Under the pieces are notes generated by a model that was not told where the DNA came from, ran no database searches, and worked only from the letters and a program-made list of their open reading frames with translations. DNA of 64,000 nucleotides from Klebsiella oxytoca NBRC 105695 (GTDB lineage: Bacteria > Pseudomonadota > Gammaproteobacteria > Enterobacterales > Enterobacteriaceae). The position numbers and the translations under genes are program-made. Shown here in pieces: positions 46,008 through 53,291 of this stretch. Each line of letters opens with the position of its first letter. The first letter of the stretch is position 1. The stretch spans positions 186,001-250,000 of the forward strand of contig NZ_BCZK01000007.1 of assembly GCF_001598695.1 (NCBI RefSeq), in the 5' to 3' direction.

Positions 46008-46367
46008 TTAACGTGGGCAGCGGTATACGGTTCCGCTCAATGTCACATTGGTTTGCTGGCTTGAGCCTGTGCCATGATAGGCGCTTCCGGTTTGGCCAGC
46101 CCTTTGGGTTAACAGTACCACCACGTTCCCCCCCATTTTCCACGCTTTATTTTTTAGATCGTTACGGGCACCCGTCTCCAGATTGCTGTTTGACGTCCAG
46201 CCTCCCGTGAAAAAATTCCCCTGGCTACCGGTGACATCGCCTAAATAGGTGCAAGAAGTGTCCGGTTCATTATGCGCTACCCGCACACCTTCAGCACCGT
46301 GCTGGAGGGAATTAGCGCTGCAAGCTGTGAGCATAAGAGCGGAGAGAAAGACTAATTTTTTGTTCAT
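46008..46367 (-). CDS. DUF4156 lipoprotein (YjeI-like)
   Basis: This 119-residue lipoprotein has a short signal peptide with lipobox LTAC (cysteine at residue 16). The DUF4156 body shows TSCTYLGDVTGSQGNFFTGGW, the conserved ARNDLKNKAWKMGGNVVVLL, and VYRCP at the end. E. coli YjeI is the closest relative that I recall. AAGGA precedes the ATG by 6 nt. Its function is unknown; it is probably anchored in the outer membrane (the residue after Cys is Ser). Confidence 0.87.
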   Translation of the reverse strand: MNKKLVFLSALMLTACSANSLQHGAEGVRVAHNEPDTSCTYLGDVTGSQGNFFTGGWTSNSNLETGARNDLKNKAWKMGGNVVVLLTQRAGQTGSAYHGTGSSQQTNVTLSGTVYRCPR

Positions 46368-46609
46368 GTAAAATCCTTAATCAAAATCGCTAAAAATAAT
46401 CAAATAGGGTGCTAAGCCAGTCGGATGTTGAGGCGCATCGTGCTGGCAATAAAATGTTCTACCCGGAGGATTTAAGGTGTGTATAGTTTATAAGAATAAT
46501 TTTATATAAATACTTAAAAGGGCTATAACGTCTCTTACCGTAGTGATAATACTCTTTTTTTTGTCAGAGATAATGAATTCCTTGCCATAAACAGAGGCGT
46601 CTTTATTTA

Positions 46610-47146
46610 TTAAAAACGATAACCTACGCTCACGCCAAATGTGTTTGTATCAACGTAAAGTAATTTGGCTGTTTCCCATGACACATCCAGGGAAAGGTTA
46701 GTGAATGGATTAAAAATAAGACCTGCACCATAGGCAAAAGCATCTTCTGAGGAAGATTGATTGTCACGGTTTTTGACCTTCATACCAGCTATACCTACAT
46801 TACCATATAAACTAACATAGTCATTAATCCGGTAGGTCGGTCCTACCATTAACGAACTATAGCTAGTGGTATTATCGCCATCTTTATGTAGTTTTCCTGC
46901 GTCCCAACGGTAATGTTGTACTTCATGACGAGTTGCCGTGAGAGCGGTCAATACACCCCAGTCAGAATTGAACTCATAGCGATATTTTAGATTGAGCCCG
47001 CGAAGATCCTTACTTGCAGATTTCTTTAACGCGCTAAGATGCGTTTGGGCATAGCCAAGGGAGAGGGTATGGTTTTCCATCGCCAACGCTAATGAGGGCG
47101 AAAATAATAGTGCTGCCATAATCCATGGTGAAAAAGCACGCTGCAT
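46610..47146 (-). CDS. Ail/OmpX/Lom-family outer membrane beta-barrel protein
   Basis: This 178-residue precursor has a signal peptide cleaved near ALA-M (residue 22), then alternating beta strands of an eight-stranded barrel and a C-terminal aromatic residue (SVGYRF), the BAM recognition signal. Strands such as LNLKYRYEFNSDWGVLTALT and TYRINDYVSLYGNVGIAGMK are typical of the Ail/PagC/OmpX family, which includes serum-resistance and adhesion proteins. AGGAG lies 6 nt before the ATG. It lies 210 bp downstream of the FidL-like gene, in the same direction, and may belong to its regulon. Confidence 0.88.
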   Translation of the reverse strand: MQRAFSPWIMAALLFSPSLALAMENHTLSLGYAQTHLSALKKSASKDLRGLNLKYRYEFNSDWGVLTALTATRHEVQHYRWDAGKLHKDGDNTTSYSSLMVGPTYRINDYVSLYGNVGIAGMKVKNRDNQSSSEDAFAYGAGLIFNPFTNLSLDVSWETAKLLYVDTNTFGVSVGYRF

Positions 47147-47356
47147 GTAAAGCTCCTTGTTGGTGAAAAGAACAATGCTTATGTATAAGCAATAACCGTA
47201 GAAGGATGATTGCGGCAGCCATATAACCAGAAAAAGCGAGTAAAAGTTATGAAATTAGTCTTACATGTATTTTACCGACGTTTTCAGAAAAAGTAAGATT
47301 TTATAACTCATTGATATTAATGGGTTTTATGTCGATTCTTTCACGCCGGCGTTGGT

Positions 47357-47845
47357 TTATTGCGCGGTACATACGTTATATATCTGCCGATTGATTGAGT
47401 ACAAATAAGTGCTGTTACCGACCCTGGTGATGCGAATTTCATTGGCGGCATCGGGGTGCAATACGCGAAAATGTGCTAAAAAATCACCGGCAGTGTCGGT
47501 AGAAAAAACTTTTACTGAATCGACATCAAATGTATAAATGCCGGGGCCAGGCATTTGCAGGTTCTTCATATACACATCGCGATACAACACTTTTTTGATT
47601 TGCTCTTTAGTGGTGATGTCATACTGCAATGTAATGCGTTTGTTTTTGAAATCGAGGACGATATTGCCATTAGCGAGAAAATTGCCAGGCAGGACTGAAG
47701 TTACAGTTTTAGTGGTGCATAGAAATGAATCCGCATCTGACAGAGGATAGCGCTGCTGGCGTGCCTGTAAAATCAGCAGCACAAAAGATGCTGCCAGAAT
47801 AAGTAGCGTAATGCCTCTTAATACCGTTCTTTGATAGTGATGCAT
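47357..47845 (-). CDS. FidL-like inner membrane partner protein, pair 1
   Basis: This 162-residue protein has a short cytoplasmic end (MHHYQRT), one membrane span at about residues 10-27, and a periplasmic domain with cysteines in FLCTTKT and NVCTAQ. It matches the FidL-like family; Salmonella FidL accompanies the ToxR-like regulator MarT. Shared family features are the SVLPGNFLANGNIVLDFKNK and RITLQYD strands and the end SINRQIYNVCT. I chose the ATG at 47845, which has GGAG 5 nt upstream. It overlaps the regulator gene by 28 bp. It probably modulates the regulator as ToxS does ToxR. Confidence 0.85.
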   Translation of the reverse strand: MHHYQRTVLRGITLLILAASFVLLILQARQQRYPLSDADSFLCTTKTVTSVLPGNFLANGNIVLDFKNKRITLQYDITTKEQIKKVLYRDVYMKNLQMPGPGIYTFDVDSVKVFSTDTAGDFLAHFRVLHPDAANEIRITRVGNSTYLYSINRQIYNVCTAQ

Positions 47846-48555
47846 TTGGGCTCCGAAACATTCAGTTGATTCAGACACTGAACAAAAATATTGGTGTCAG
47901 GAACGCGAATATAATAAATGAAATTGCCGTTTTGCTTATAGACTTGCTGACTCAGTTCGGAAAAAGCCCCCACCGCATCCTCGAGAGACCGATTATCTTC
48001 AGTGACACCATAAAAGGTATATCCGTTATAGGTTCCCAGCTCAGAAAAGTAGTCTGGATGGCGTTTGCTGTAGAGATAAATGACCATCAGCAGGAACAGC
48101 GTTGCGCAGATTAAAAATAGCCACTCTTTTCGGTTTGAAACTGCCTGCGAAGACTGCGTTGGCTCAGGCAACGATTCTGCAACTGGCGCAACGGTGTCGC
48201 TGGCTCTATTTTGCGTTGCGGGTGTTGATTCATCTGGCAGTGGTTCGATAGTTACCGAGAGCGTCACACCAACCTTAGGGCGCGTTAATACCGCAGAACT
48301 GGGAAGGCCGATTTTTTCAAACGAACCGCGTAATTGATTGATTAATTTGTAATAGCTGGCACTGGAAACCACCACACCTTTTCGTCCCCACACCCAGGCG
48401 ATTAAATCATCTTTTTTAAAGAGTCCCTGATGAAAAGCAAGGAGCAAATTGCATTCAGATTCAGAAATTTTTAAGCTTTCGCGATCGCGTGATAAGGTCA
48501 TCCGCTCGCAATCAAGAATGACTTTCTTATCAATTAGGTACTTATTCTTACTCAT
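47818..48555 (-). CDS. ToxR/CadC-like membrane-bound transcriptional regulator, pair 1
   Basis: This 245-residue protein has a cytoplasmic winged-helix domain (residues about 5-102; SESECNLLLAFHQGLFKKDDLI, WVWGRKGVVVSSASYYKLI, TRPKVGVTLS), a Pro/Ser-rich linker, one membrane span at 144-162 and a periplasmic domain of about 80 residues. The periplasmic end has C227 and C238 and finishes PKCITIKERY. AAGG lies 4 nt before the ATG. It is a close paralogue of the protein at 50706 and is translated together with its FidL-like partner. It probably senses an envelope signal and binds DNA from the membrane. Confidence 0.88.
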   Translation of the reverse strand: MSKNKYLIDKKVILDCERMTLSRDRESLKISESECNLLLAFHQGLFKKDDLIAWVWGRKGVVVSSASYYKLINQLRGSFEKIGLPSSAVLTRPKVGVTLSVTIEPLPDESTPATQNRASDTVAPVAESLPEPTQSSQAVSNRKEWLFLICATLFLLMVIYLYSKRHPDYFSELGTYNGYTFYGVTEDNRSLEDAVGAFSELSQQVYKQNGNFIYYIRVPDTNIFVQCLNQLNVSEPKCITIKERY

Positions 48556-48611
48556 AGGGCCTTCTGCTAAGAATGAGTCGTTCTGGTTTAACCATTATGT
48601 TACCTCAGCGC

Positions 48612-50174
48612 CTACCGATCTATTGAAAGGTTTTTACTTTTAATCCTTTCATTTTGCTCATTGCCCCGTGTATCAAGCCAGACCGTAAAATCAGCTGAAT
48701 TCATCGGCTTTGCGTAAAGATAGCCCTGTATAAAACCTACGTTATGATCGAGGATATAGCGCAGCTGATGCTCTGAACTGACGCCTTCCGCAACGATATT
48801 AAGTCCCAGTCTTTGACTAAGCATAATAATGGTATCCAGAATGGGCACGTCGCTGCCGCTGGTATCAATCGTATCGACAAAAGTACGATCGATTTTCAGA
48901 TAATCAGCCGGAAGCTGCTGAAGGTAAGAAAGCGAGCAGTAGCCGGTACCAAAATCGTCAATCGCTATCAGTACGCCTTTCTCACGCAGCTGCATGAGCT
49001 TATCTGACACTAAAGCCGGTTGGACAATGAGGCTGCGTTCGGTGAGCTCCAGCATGAGGCGCAGTTTCCCTAAGCTTGCCAGTAGCGATTCAACATCGGC
49101 AATAAAACTCTCATGCACCAGATGTTCAGGTGAAATATTTACGCTGATATAAAAATCCCCGGCAACCTGCCACCGTTCGACATCCTGGGCGATGAGCTTA
49201 AATAAGTGACGCGAAAGCGGAACGATCATCCCTTCGTTTTCTGCCGCGGTGATGAAGATGTCGGGAGTAATAAAACTCCCATCCGGAAGGGGCCAGCGCA
49301 TTAATGCCTCCACGCCGCCGCAATGAGCGCGGCTGACGTTAAATACAGGTTGATAATGCACTGTGAACTGCCCGTTTTTCATACCGCGGGTGATTTCTCG
49401 GGCCATGGATAGCCGTTTCTGGGCCCAATGTCGGTAAAGAAAAAGGGTCATAAATGAGAAGCAAAGCGAGAGAGGGATAAAGATAAGCAGAGATTTCATC
49501 CACAGAGCCATCAATGCCGCGAGAGGCGCGCCGACGGTAAGCGAAATCTTACCGTCGGCGGTGACGAAATGCTGGGTCATCACTATTCTGTCACGCTGCG
49601 CTGGTTGGCTGATAATCCTATCGCCCTCGCCAAACCGCAGGCTGAATACGGCGGCTCTTTCCTCTGCGAGGACATCCATCAGTTCCTGAATATAGCGAGA
49701 ATCGACGATGACAAACGCTGATTTTTGCGCCGTCACCTGCTCCGTGTAAACCACCGCGGGTCTGCCTGGTCCTCCGGCCATCAAGTCAAATGAACGGACC
49801 CATCTGGCAGGTAACGGCGTCGGGAGCGTTTTACCCGGCGGCAAAGGAAAAGGGTGCGCCTGCTCCCTGGTAACAAAGGAACAGAGCAGGTTGCCGTTTT
49901 CCAGCAGACCGATATCGCGGATATAAGGGGTAAAGGCGCGGGTTCGGTTAAGCTCCGACAGCATTTCAGCGCAGGGTCTGTCCGCTATTTTTACGGTTTT
50001 TGCGGTGACCCGCCATGAGGCGGTTGATACATCGTTACTGAAACGTAATAAGGTATTCGCGCTCAGGGCGACGTCCTGTTTAAACTGTAGTACGCTGACC
50101 AGCAGCGCTAATATAATCATCACGACCAGCGGCAAAAGCACTGAACAAATCACAAAAGATAGCTTTAGTTTCAC
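48612..50174 (-). CDS. CSS-motif/EAL-domain cyclic-di-GMP phosphodiesterase
   Basis: This 520-residue membrane protein has an N-terminal span, a periplasmic CSS-type sensor region with cysteines in RPCAEML and LLCSFV, a second span near 225-250, and a cytoplasmic EAL domain (about 265-505). Catalytic motifs are intact: VEALMRW, NISPEHL, ELTERS, DDFGTGYCSLSYL, KIDRTFV, AEGV, and GYLYAKPM, so it should hydrolyse c-di-GMP. The start is a GTG at 50174. It lies between two ToxR-like/FidL-like pairs, upstream of fimbrial genes, suggesting that c-di-GMP and the membrane regulators jointly control adhesion. Confidence 0.92.
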   Translation of the reverse strand: MKLKLSFVICSVLLPLVVMIILALLVSVLQFKQDVALSANTLLRFSNDVSTASWRVTAKTVKIADRPCAEMLSELNRTRAFTPYIRDIGLLENGNLLCSFVTREQAHPFPLPPGKTLPTPLPARWVRSFDLMAGGPGRPAVVYTEQVTAQKSAFVIVDSRYIQELMDVLAEERAAVFSLRFGEGDRIISQPAQRDRIVMTQHFVTADGKISLTVGAPLAALMALWMKSLLIFIPLSLCFSFMTLFLYRHWAQKRLSMAREITRGMKNGQFTVHYQPVFNVSRAHCGGVEALMRWPLPDGSFITPDIFITAAENEGMIVPLSRHLFKLIAQDVERWQVAGDFYISVNISPEHLVHESFIADVESLLASLGKLRLMLELTERSLIVQPALVSDKLMQLREKGVLIAIDDFGTGYCSLSYLQQLPADYLKIDRTFVDTIDTSGSDVPILDTIIMLSQRLGLNIVAEGVSSEHQLRYILDHNVGFIQGYLYAKPMNSADFTVWLDTRGNEQNERIKSKNLSIDR

Positions 50175-50232
50175 TGGTTTTGTCTCTCATTCACGAAGGG
50201 ATGCGCGGCTGTCTCGATGGTCGCAATACTCA

Positions 50233-50733
50233 TTATGCTTTAGCGCCGCCGCTGGTGGTGCAGAAATTATAGATCTGCCGGTTCAGTGAAAAAAGATAGG
50301 CCCTCGGACCGATTTTATTTATCGTCAGCTCATTCTCGGTTGCCGGCTGCAGGAGACGCAGCCAGGAAAACATCTCACCCGTCGTATCAGAATTAAATTT
50401 GTGCACGGCTTTAACCCGAAAGGTGTAGGTTTTCATGCCGGTGCGGTTAAGCGGGGTGATTGCAACATCCTGAAAGAATAACCGCTGCTCTCGCCGTTGA
50501 TCCTGCACGGAATAATGAATAGCAATGCGGTTCGACTTAAGATCCAGCACCAAAGTTCCGTTCAGTATGAGCTCTCTCGGCTTTATATAAATAGTTGATT
50601 TGGCAGTGCAAATAAGATTATGTATTTCGTCTGCATCGCGCCTGGCTCCTTGATATACCAGCGTTGCCAGCATGATACATCCGCAGAGCAGACCGCACAG
50701 GATGACTAGTAGCGTTCTTTGATGGTAATGCAT
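50233..50733 (-). CDS. FidL-like inner membrane partner protein, pair 2
   Basis: This 166-residue protein has a short cytoplasmic end (MHYHQRT), a membrane span at about residues 8-27 and a periplasmic domain with cysteines in NLICTAKS and YNFCTT. It is a paralogue of the protein at 47357, sharing NGTLVLDLKSNRIAIHYS-like strands and the end SLNRQIYNFCT. It overlaps the regulator gene by 28 bp, as in pair 1. The likely role is to stabilise or tune the neighbouring ToxR-like regulator. Confidence 0.85.
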   Translation of the reverse strand: MHYHQRTLLVILCGLLCGCIMLATLVYQGARRDADEIHNLICTAKSTIYIKPRELILNGTLVLDLKSNRIAIHYSVQDQRREQRLFFQDVAITPLNRTGMKTYTFRVKAVHKFNSDTTGEMFSWLRLLQPATENELTINKIGPRAYLFSLNRQIYNFCTTSGGAKA

Positions 50734-51452
50734 TTAGGTACCGCCGTTTCAACAGGGTTCAGACACTGCAAAAAAAGATTCATATTCGGTTCGCGGAGAT
50801 AATAAAGATAATGTCCGTTCTGGCGAGATAGCGGCAGCGTCAGGGTGTGATAAGCCGAAACCACCTCCTTAAATGTCACTTTATCGGTGGCCATCTTAAA
50901 GAAGATATAGTCATCCTCATTACCGAGCATCCTGAAGCTACTGTTGTGTTTATTTTGCTCTGGCGCATGCTGAAATAGCATCGCAACACCCGTTAACAAC
51001 AATAGTGTAATGGTCAGGACGAGAGGGCGTATTTTGGCTGAAATCTTTTTAACGTCCGGCGTGAGAGCCCGTTGGCTATCTTTTTCGCACCCGGCATCCC
51101 TGACGTTTTCGCATCGTGGCGTAGGTTCTTTTTTGATGGGTTCTAACGCCAATGATAACGAGACGCCAATTCGTGGTCGCGTAACAATATCGGCCGCATT
51201 CAGGCCAACAAGAACAAAGTTATTCCGCATCTGGTTAATGAGCTTGTAATAACTCGATTCGGAAACACAACCCGCACGGTTCTTCCAGACAAAATTAATA
51301 ATATCTTCCTTTTTATATATTCCGCGATAGAAGGCAAGGAGTAAATTTGTCTCCGATTCTGAAATTTTAGTGATTTTATCACCGTTGGTTAATGTCATTT
51401 TAGCGCTGTCAAATATCACCTTTTTAGCTATTAGTAACGATTTCTCATCCAT
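50706..51452 (-). CDS. ToxR/CadC-like membrane-bound transcriptional regulator, pair 2
   Basis: This 248-residue protein has a cytoplasmic winged helix (residues about 5-102; SESETNLLLAFYRGIYKKEDII, CVSESSYYKLINQMRNNF, TRPRIGVSLSL), a linker, a membrane span at 143-161 and a periplasmic domain with C230 and C241, ending PKCITIKERY. It is divergent from the fimbrial major subunit at 51936 across 483 bp, so it is the best candidate to control that operon. It may be the first gene of a minus-strand run with FidL-like, EAL and second regulator genes. Confidence 0.88.
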   Translation of the reverse strand: MDEKSLLIAKKVIFDSAKMTLTNGDKITKISESETNLLLAFYRGIYKKEDIINFVWKNRAGCVSESSYYKLINQMRNNFVLVGLNAADIVTRPRIGVSLSLALEPIKKEPTPRCENVRDAGCEKDSQRALTPDVKKISAKIRPLVLTITLLLLTGVAMLFQHAPEQNKHNSSFRMLGNEDDYIFFKMATDKVTFKEVVSAYHTLTLPLSRQNGHYLYYLREPNMNLFLQCLNPVETAVPKCITIKERY

Positions 51453-51935
51453 GGTAAACCCGATCTTTAATACGTTTTGCTGTCGCTTGCTATATTAACA
51501 TGGGGCAGGAGGATTTCACCCCTCTTTGCATCAGTAGCCTTCTGTGACGACATTCATACTGATGCTAAAAATGTTTTTTATTTAGTTTACTTCCTTTTAA
51601 ATCATGTGGTTATTTGGTTTTTGTGAATTTTTCTTACCGGCATTTGAATTTATGAATTTCCGCATGCCAGGTAAGTAAGGAAAATTTAAGGGTTATTCAG
51701 CACGTCAGGAAGCTCTTTTCCGAAAATTATTTCTAAGATTGGCCTTAAACATGATAGCGCCGCGGGCTATAACGCCAGTTGCTATACGCCCTGTTTCAGA
51801 GGGGCGCACAATAAAACTTGCCCGGCGACAAGCTATTTTGTTTGGCCTCAACCAAAGGACGTTTGCTTTATCTGCTTTATTAGCAGAGCGAGTAGCGTTA
51901 GTTGAAAATAAACAGCAATAAAGGAATAAACGACC
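51453..51935. promoter_or_regulatory. Divergent control region upstream of the first fimbrial operon
   Basis: This AT-rich gap of 483 bp lies between the ToxR-like gene and the fimbrial major subunit gene. A 60-codon open frame at 51739-51921 has no recognisable product and I do not call it. I saw no invertible-element repeats of the fimS type and no recombinase gene nearby. Confidence 0.5.
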
Positions 51936-52472
51936 ATGTTCAAGAAAACGACACTGGCTTTGCTTACAGCCTCACTTTTTATTTCTACCAGTACATTTGC
52001 GATGTCCAATAATACCATTACCTTTCGTGGTGAAGTTTCCGATGAAACCTGTTCTGTAGCCATTAACGGTAATCAGGCAAAACCGGTAGTTATTCTGCCG
52101 ACGGTGAGTGCCAAAGAACTGGCGAAAGGCGGCGATACCGCAGGTCAGGTGACATTTGATATTGGTCTCACCGGCTGTACGGGTAATGCCGATAAACCGA
52201 CCAAAATCTCTACCGTTTTTGTCGGTAACCAGGTGACCAGCAACGGTAATCTTGGAAATACCGGGGACGCCGCCAACGTAGAAGTCCAGATTCTCGATAC
52301 GGCTGAGAAAGTTATCAATCTGACCAACGGTTTCAAAGGTGAAGGCGATCTGCAGCTGAAGCCGGGAGAGACGGAAGCCAGCGCCACTTATACCGCGCAG
52401 TATTACGCCAACGGCGCGGCATCGGCTGGTACGGTCGAAGCCACTCTCCAGTACGCCGTTTCCTACCTGTAA
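51936..52472 (+). CDS. Major fimbrial subunit, type 1-like (first fimbrial operon)
   Basis: This 178-residue pilin precursor has a signal peptide ending near TFA (residue 22) and an incomplete Ig fold with the pilin disulfide C39-C81. The donor-strand and C-terminal beta-zipper pattern is seen (NNTITFRGEVSDETCSVAI, and the penultimate-tyrosine end LQYAVSYL). AAGGAA lies upstream of the ATG. It is secreted by the Sec system, then handled by the chaperone and usher encoded downstream. It heads a five-gene operon. Confidence 0.92.
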   Translation: MFKKTTLALLTASLFISTSTFAMSNNTITFRGEVSDETCSVAINGNQAKPVVILPTVSAKELAKGGDTAGQVTFDIGLTGCTGNADKPTKISTVFVGNQVTSNGNLGNTGDAANVEVQILDTAEKVINLTNGFKGEGDLQLKPGETEASATYTAQYYANGAASAGTVEATLQYAVSYL

Positions 52473-52483
52473 AAACGCTTCCT

Positions 52484-52510
52484 GGTCCGGTGCTTGTCGT
52501 CGGACCCTTT
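52484..52510 (+). terminator. Attenuator hairpin after the first fimbrial subunit gene
   Basis: GGTCCG (52484-52489) and CGGACC (52501-52506) form a 6-bp stem followed by CTTTT. It lies between the major subunit and chaperone genes, where partial termination gives excess subunit mRNA in many fimbrial operons. Confidence 0.6.
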
Positions 52511-52532
52511 TGATAGCAATGGAGTTGTTGCA

Positions 52533-53291
52533 ATGAAAAAGGATGCTACCCGTTCAGGGCTGCGCTATCTGATGGCGCTGCTACTCCTGTTTCTTCCCGC
52601 TGCCGCGGTATGGGCCAGCGTCACCATTGTAGGCAGTCGGATTATCTACCCGTCGACCGTACCCTCTGTCGATGTACAGCTAAAAAATAACGATGACTTT
52701 CCCTATGTCGTACAAACCTGGTTTGACGATGGCGATATGCGTATTGGGCCAGAGAACGCGAGCGGCATTCCTTTTATCTCGACGCCGCCGGTATTTCGTA
52801 TCCAGCCAAAAGCAGGCCAGGTGGTGCGCGTGGTGTATAGCCAGCGTAAAGCGCTGCCGCCCGATCGTGAATCTGTCTTCTGGTTCAATGCATTGCAGGT
52901 ACCGCCGGCCAATATCGGCGGCCGTCAGCAGAATAAAGTGCTGGTGATGTTACGGACGCGGATCAAACTTTTTTACAGGCCGGAAGGGATTGGTTCACCG
53001 GGCAATCTGGCTAAAAAGCTGCAAGTTACCGTAGTGCGTAATGCCCGAAAAGGTGCCGGTATTGTTATCAGCAACCCGCAGCCCTGGTATGCATCCCTCA
53101 GCAACCTGAGCGTGACGGCAAGCGGCGTATCACGTCAGCTTAATGTCGAAATGGTTCCACCTTTCTCCAGCCGTACTTTCTGGATACCTGGAAAATTCAG
53201 CGCCAACTCGCTTAACGGTACCGTCACCGTGACGTTGGTTAACGACCAGGGTGCAAGGATAAGCGAGCGTTATCATGTCGCCGAAGGTTAA
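52533..53291 (+). CDS. Fimbrial periplasmic chaperone 1
   Basis: This 252-residue PapD-type chaperone has a signal peptide ending near VWA (residue 28). It shows the N-terminal Arg of the subunit-binding cleft in GSRIIYPS, the conserved PPVFRIQPKAGQVVRV, the family block PDRESVFWFNALQVPP, and the cleft Lys in RTRIKLFYRP. I chose the ATG at 52533 with GGAG 8 nt upstream. It donates a beta strand to subunits in the periplasm. It overlaps the usher start by 17 bp. Confidence 0.94.
   Translation: MKKDATRSGLRYLMALLLLFLPAAAVWASVTIVGSRIIYPSTVPSVDVQLKNNDDFPYVVQTWFDDGDMRIGPENASGIPFISTPPVFRIQPKAGQVVRVVYSQRKALPPDRESVFWFNALQVPPANIGGRQQNKVLVMLRTRIKLFYRPEGIGSPGNLAKKLQVTVVRNARKGAGIVISNPQPWYASLSNLSVTASGVSRQLNVEMVPPFSSRTFWIPGKFSANSLNGTVTVTLVNDQGARISERYHVAEG

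Noticed and set aside
51739..51921. A 60-codon open frame ahead of the first fimbrial operon
   Set aside because: It lacks a ribosome site, has an atypical composition and lies in the presumed promoter region; it is best explained as chance.
51453..51935. A fim-type invertible promoter switch
   Set aside because: I looked for short inverted repeats bounding the promoter region and for a recombinase gene next to the operon and saw neither. The xerD at 2640 is the housekeeping enzyme.
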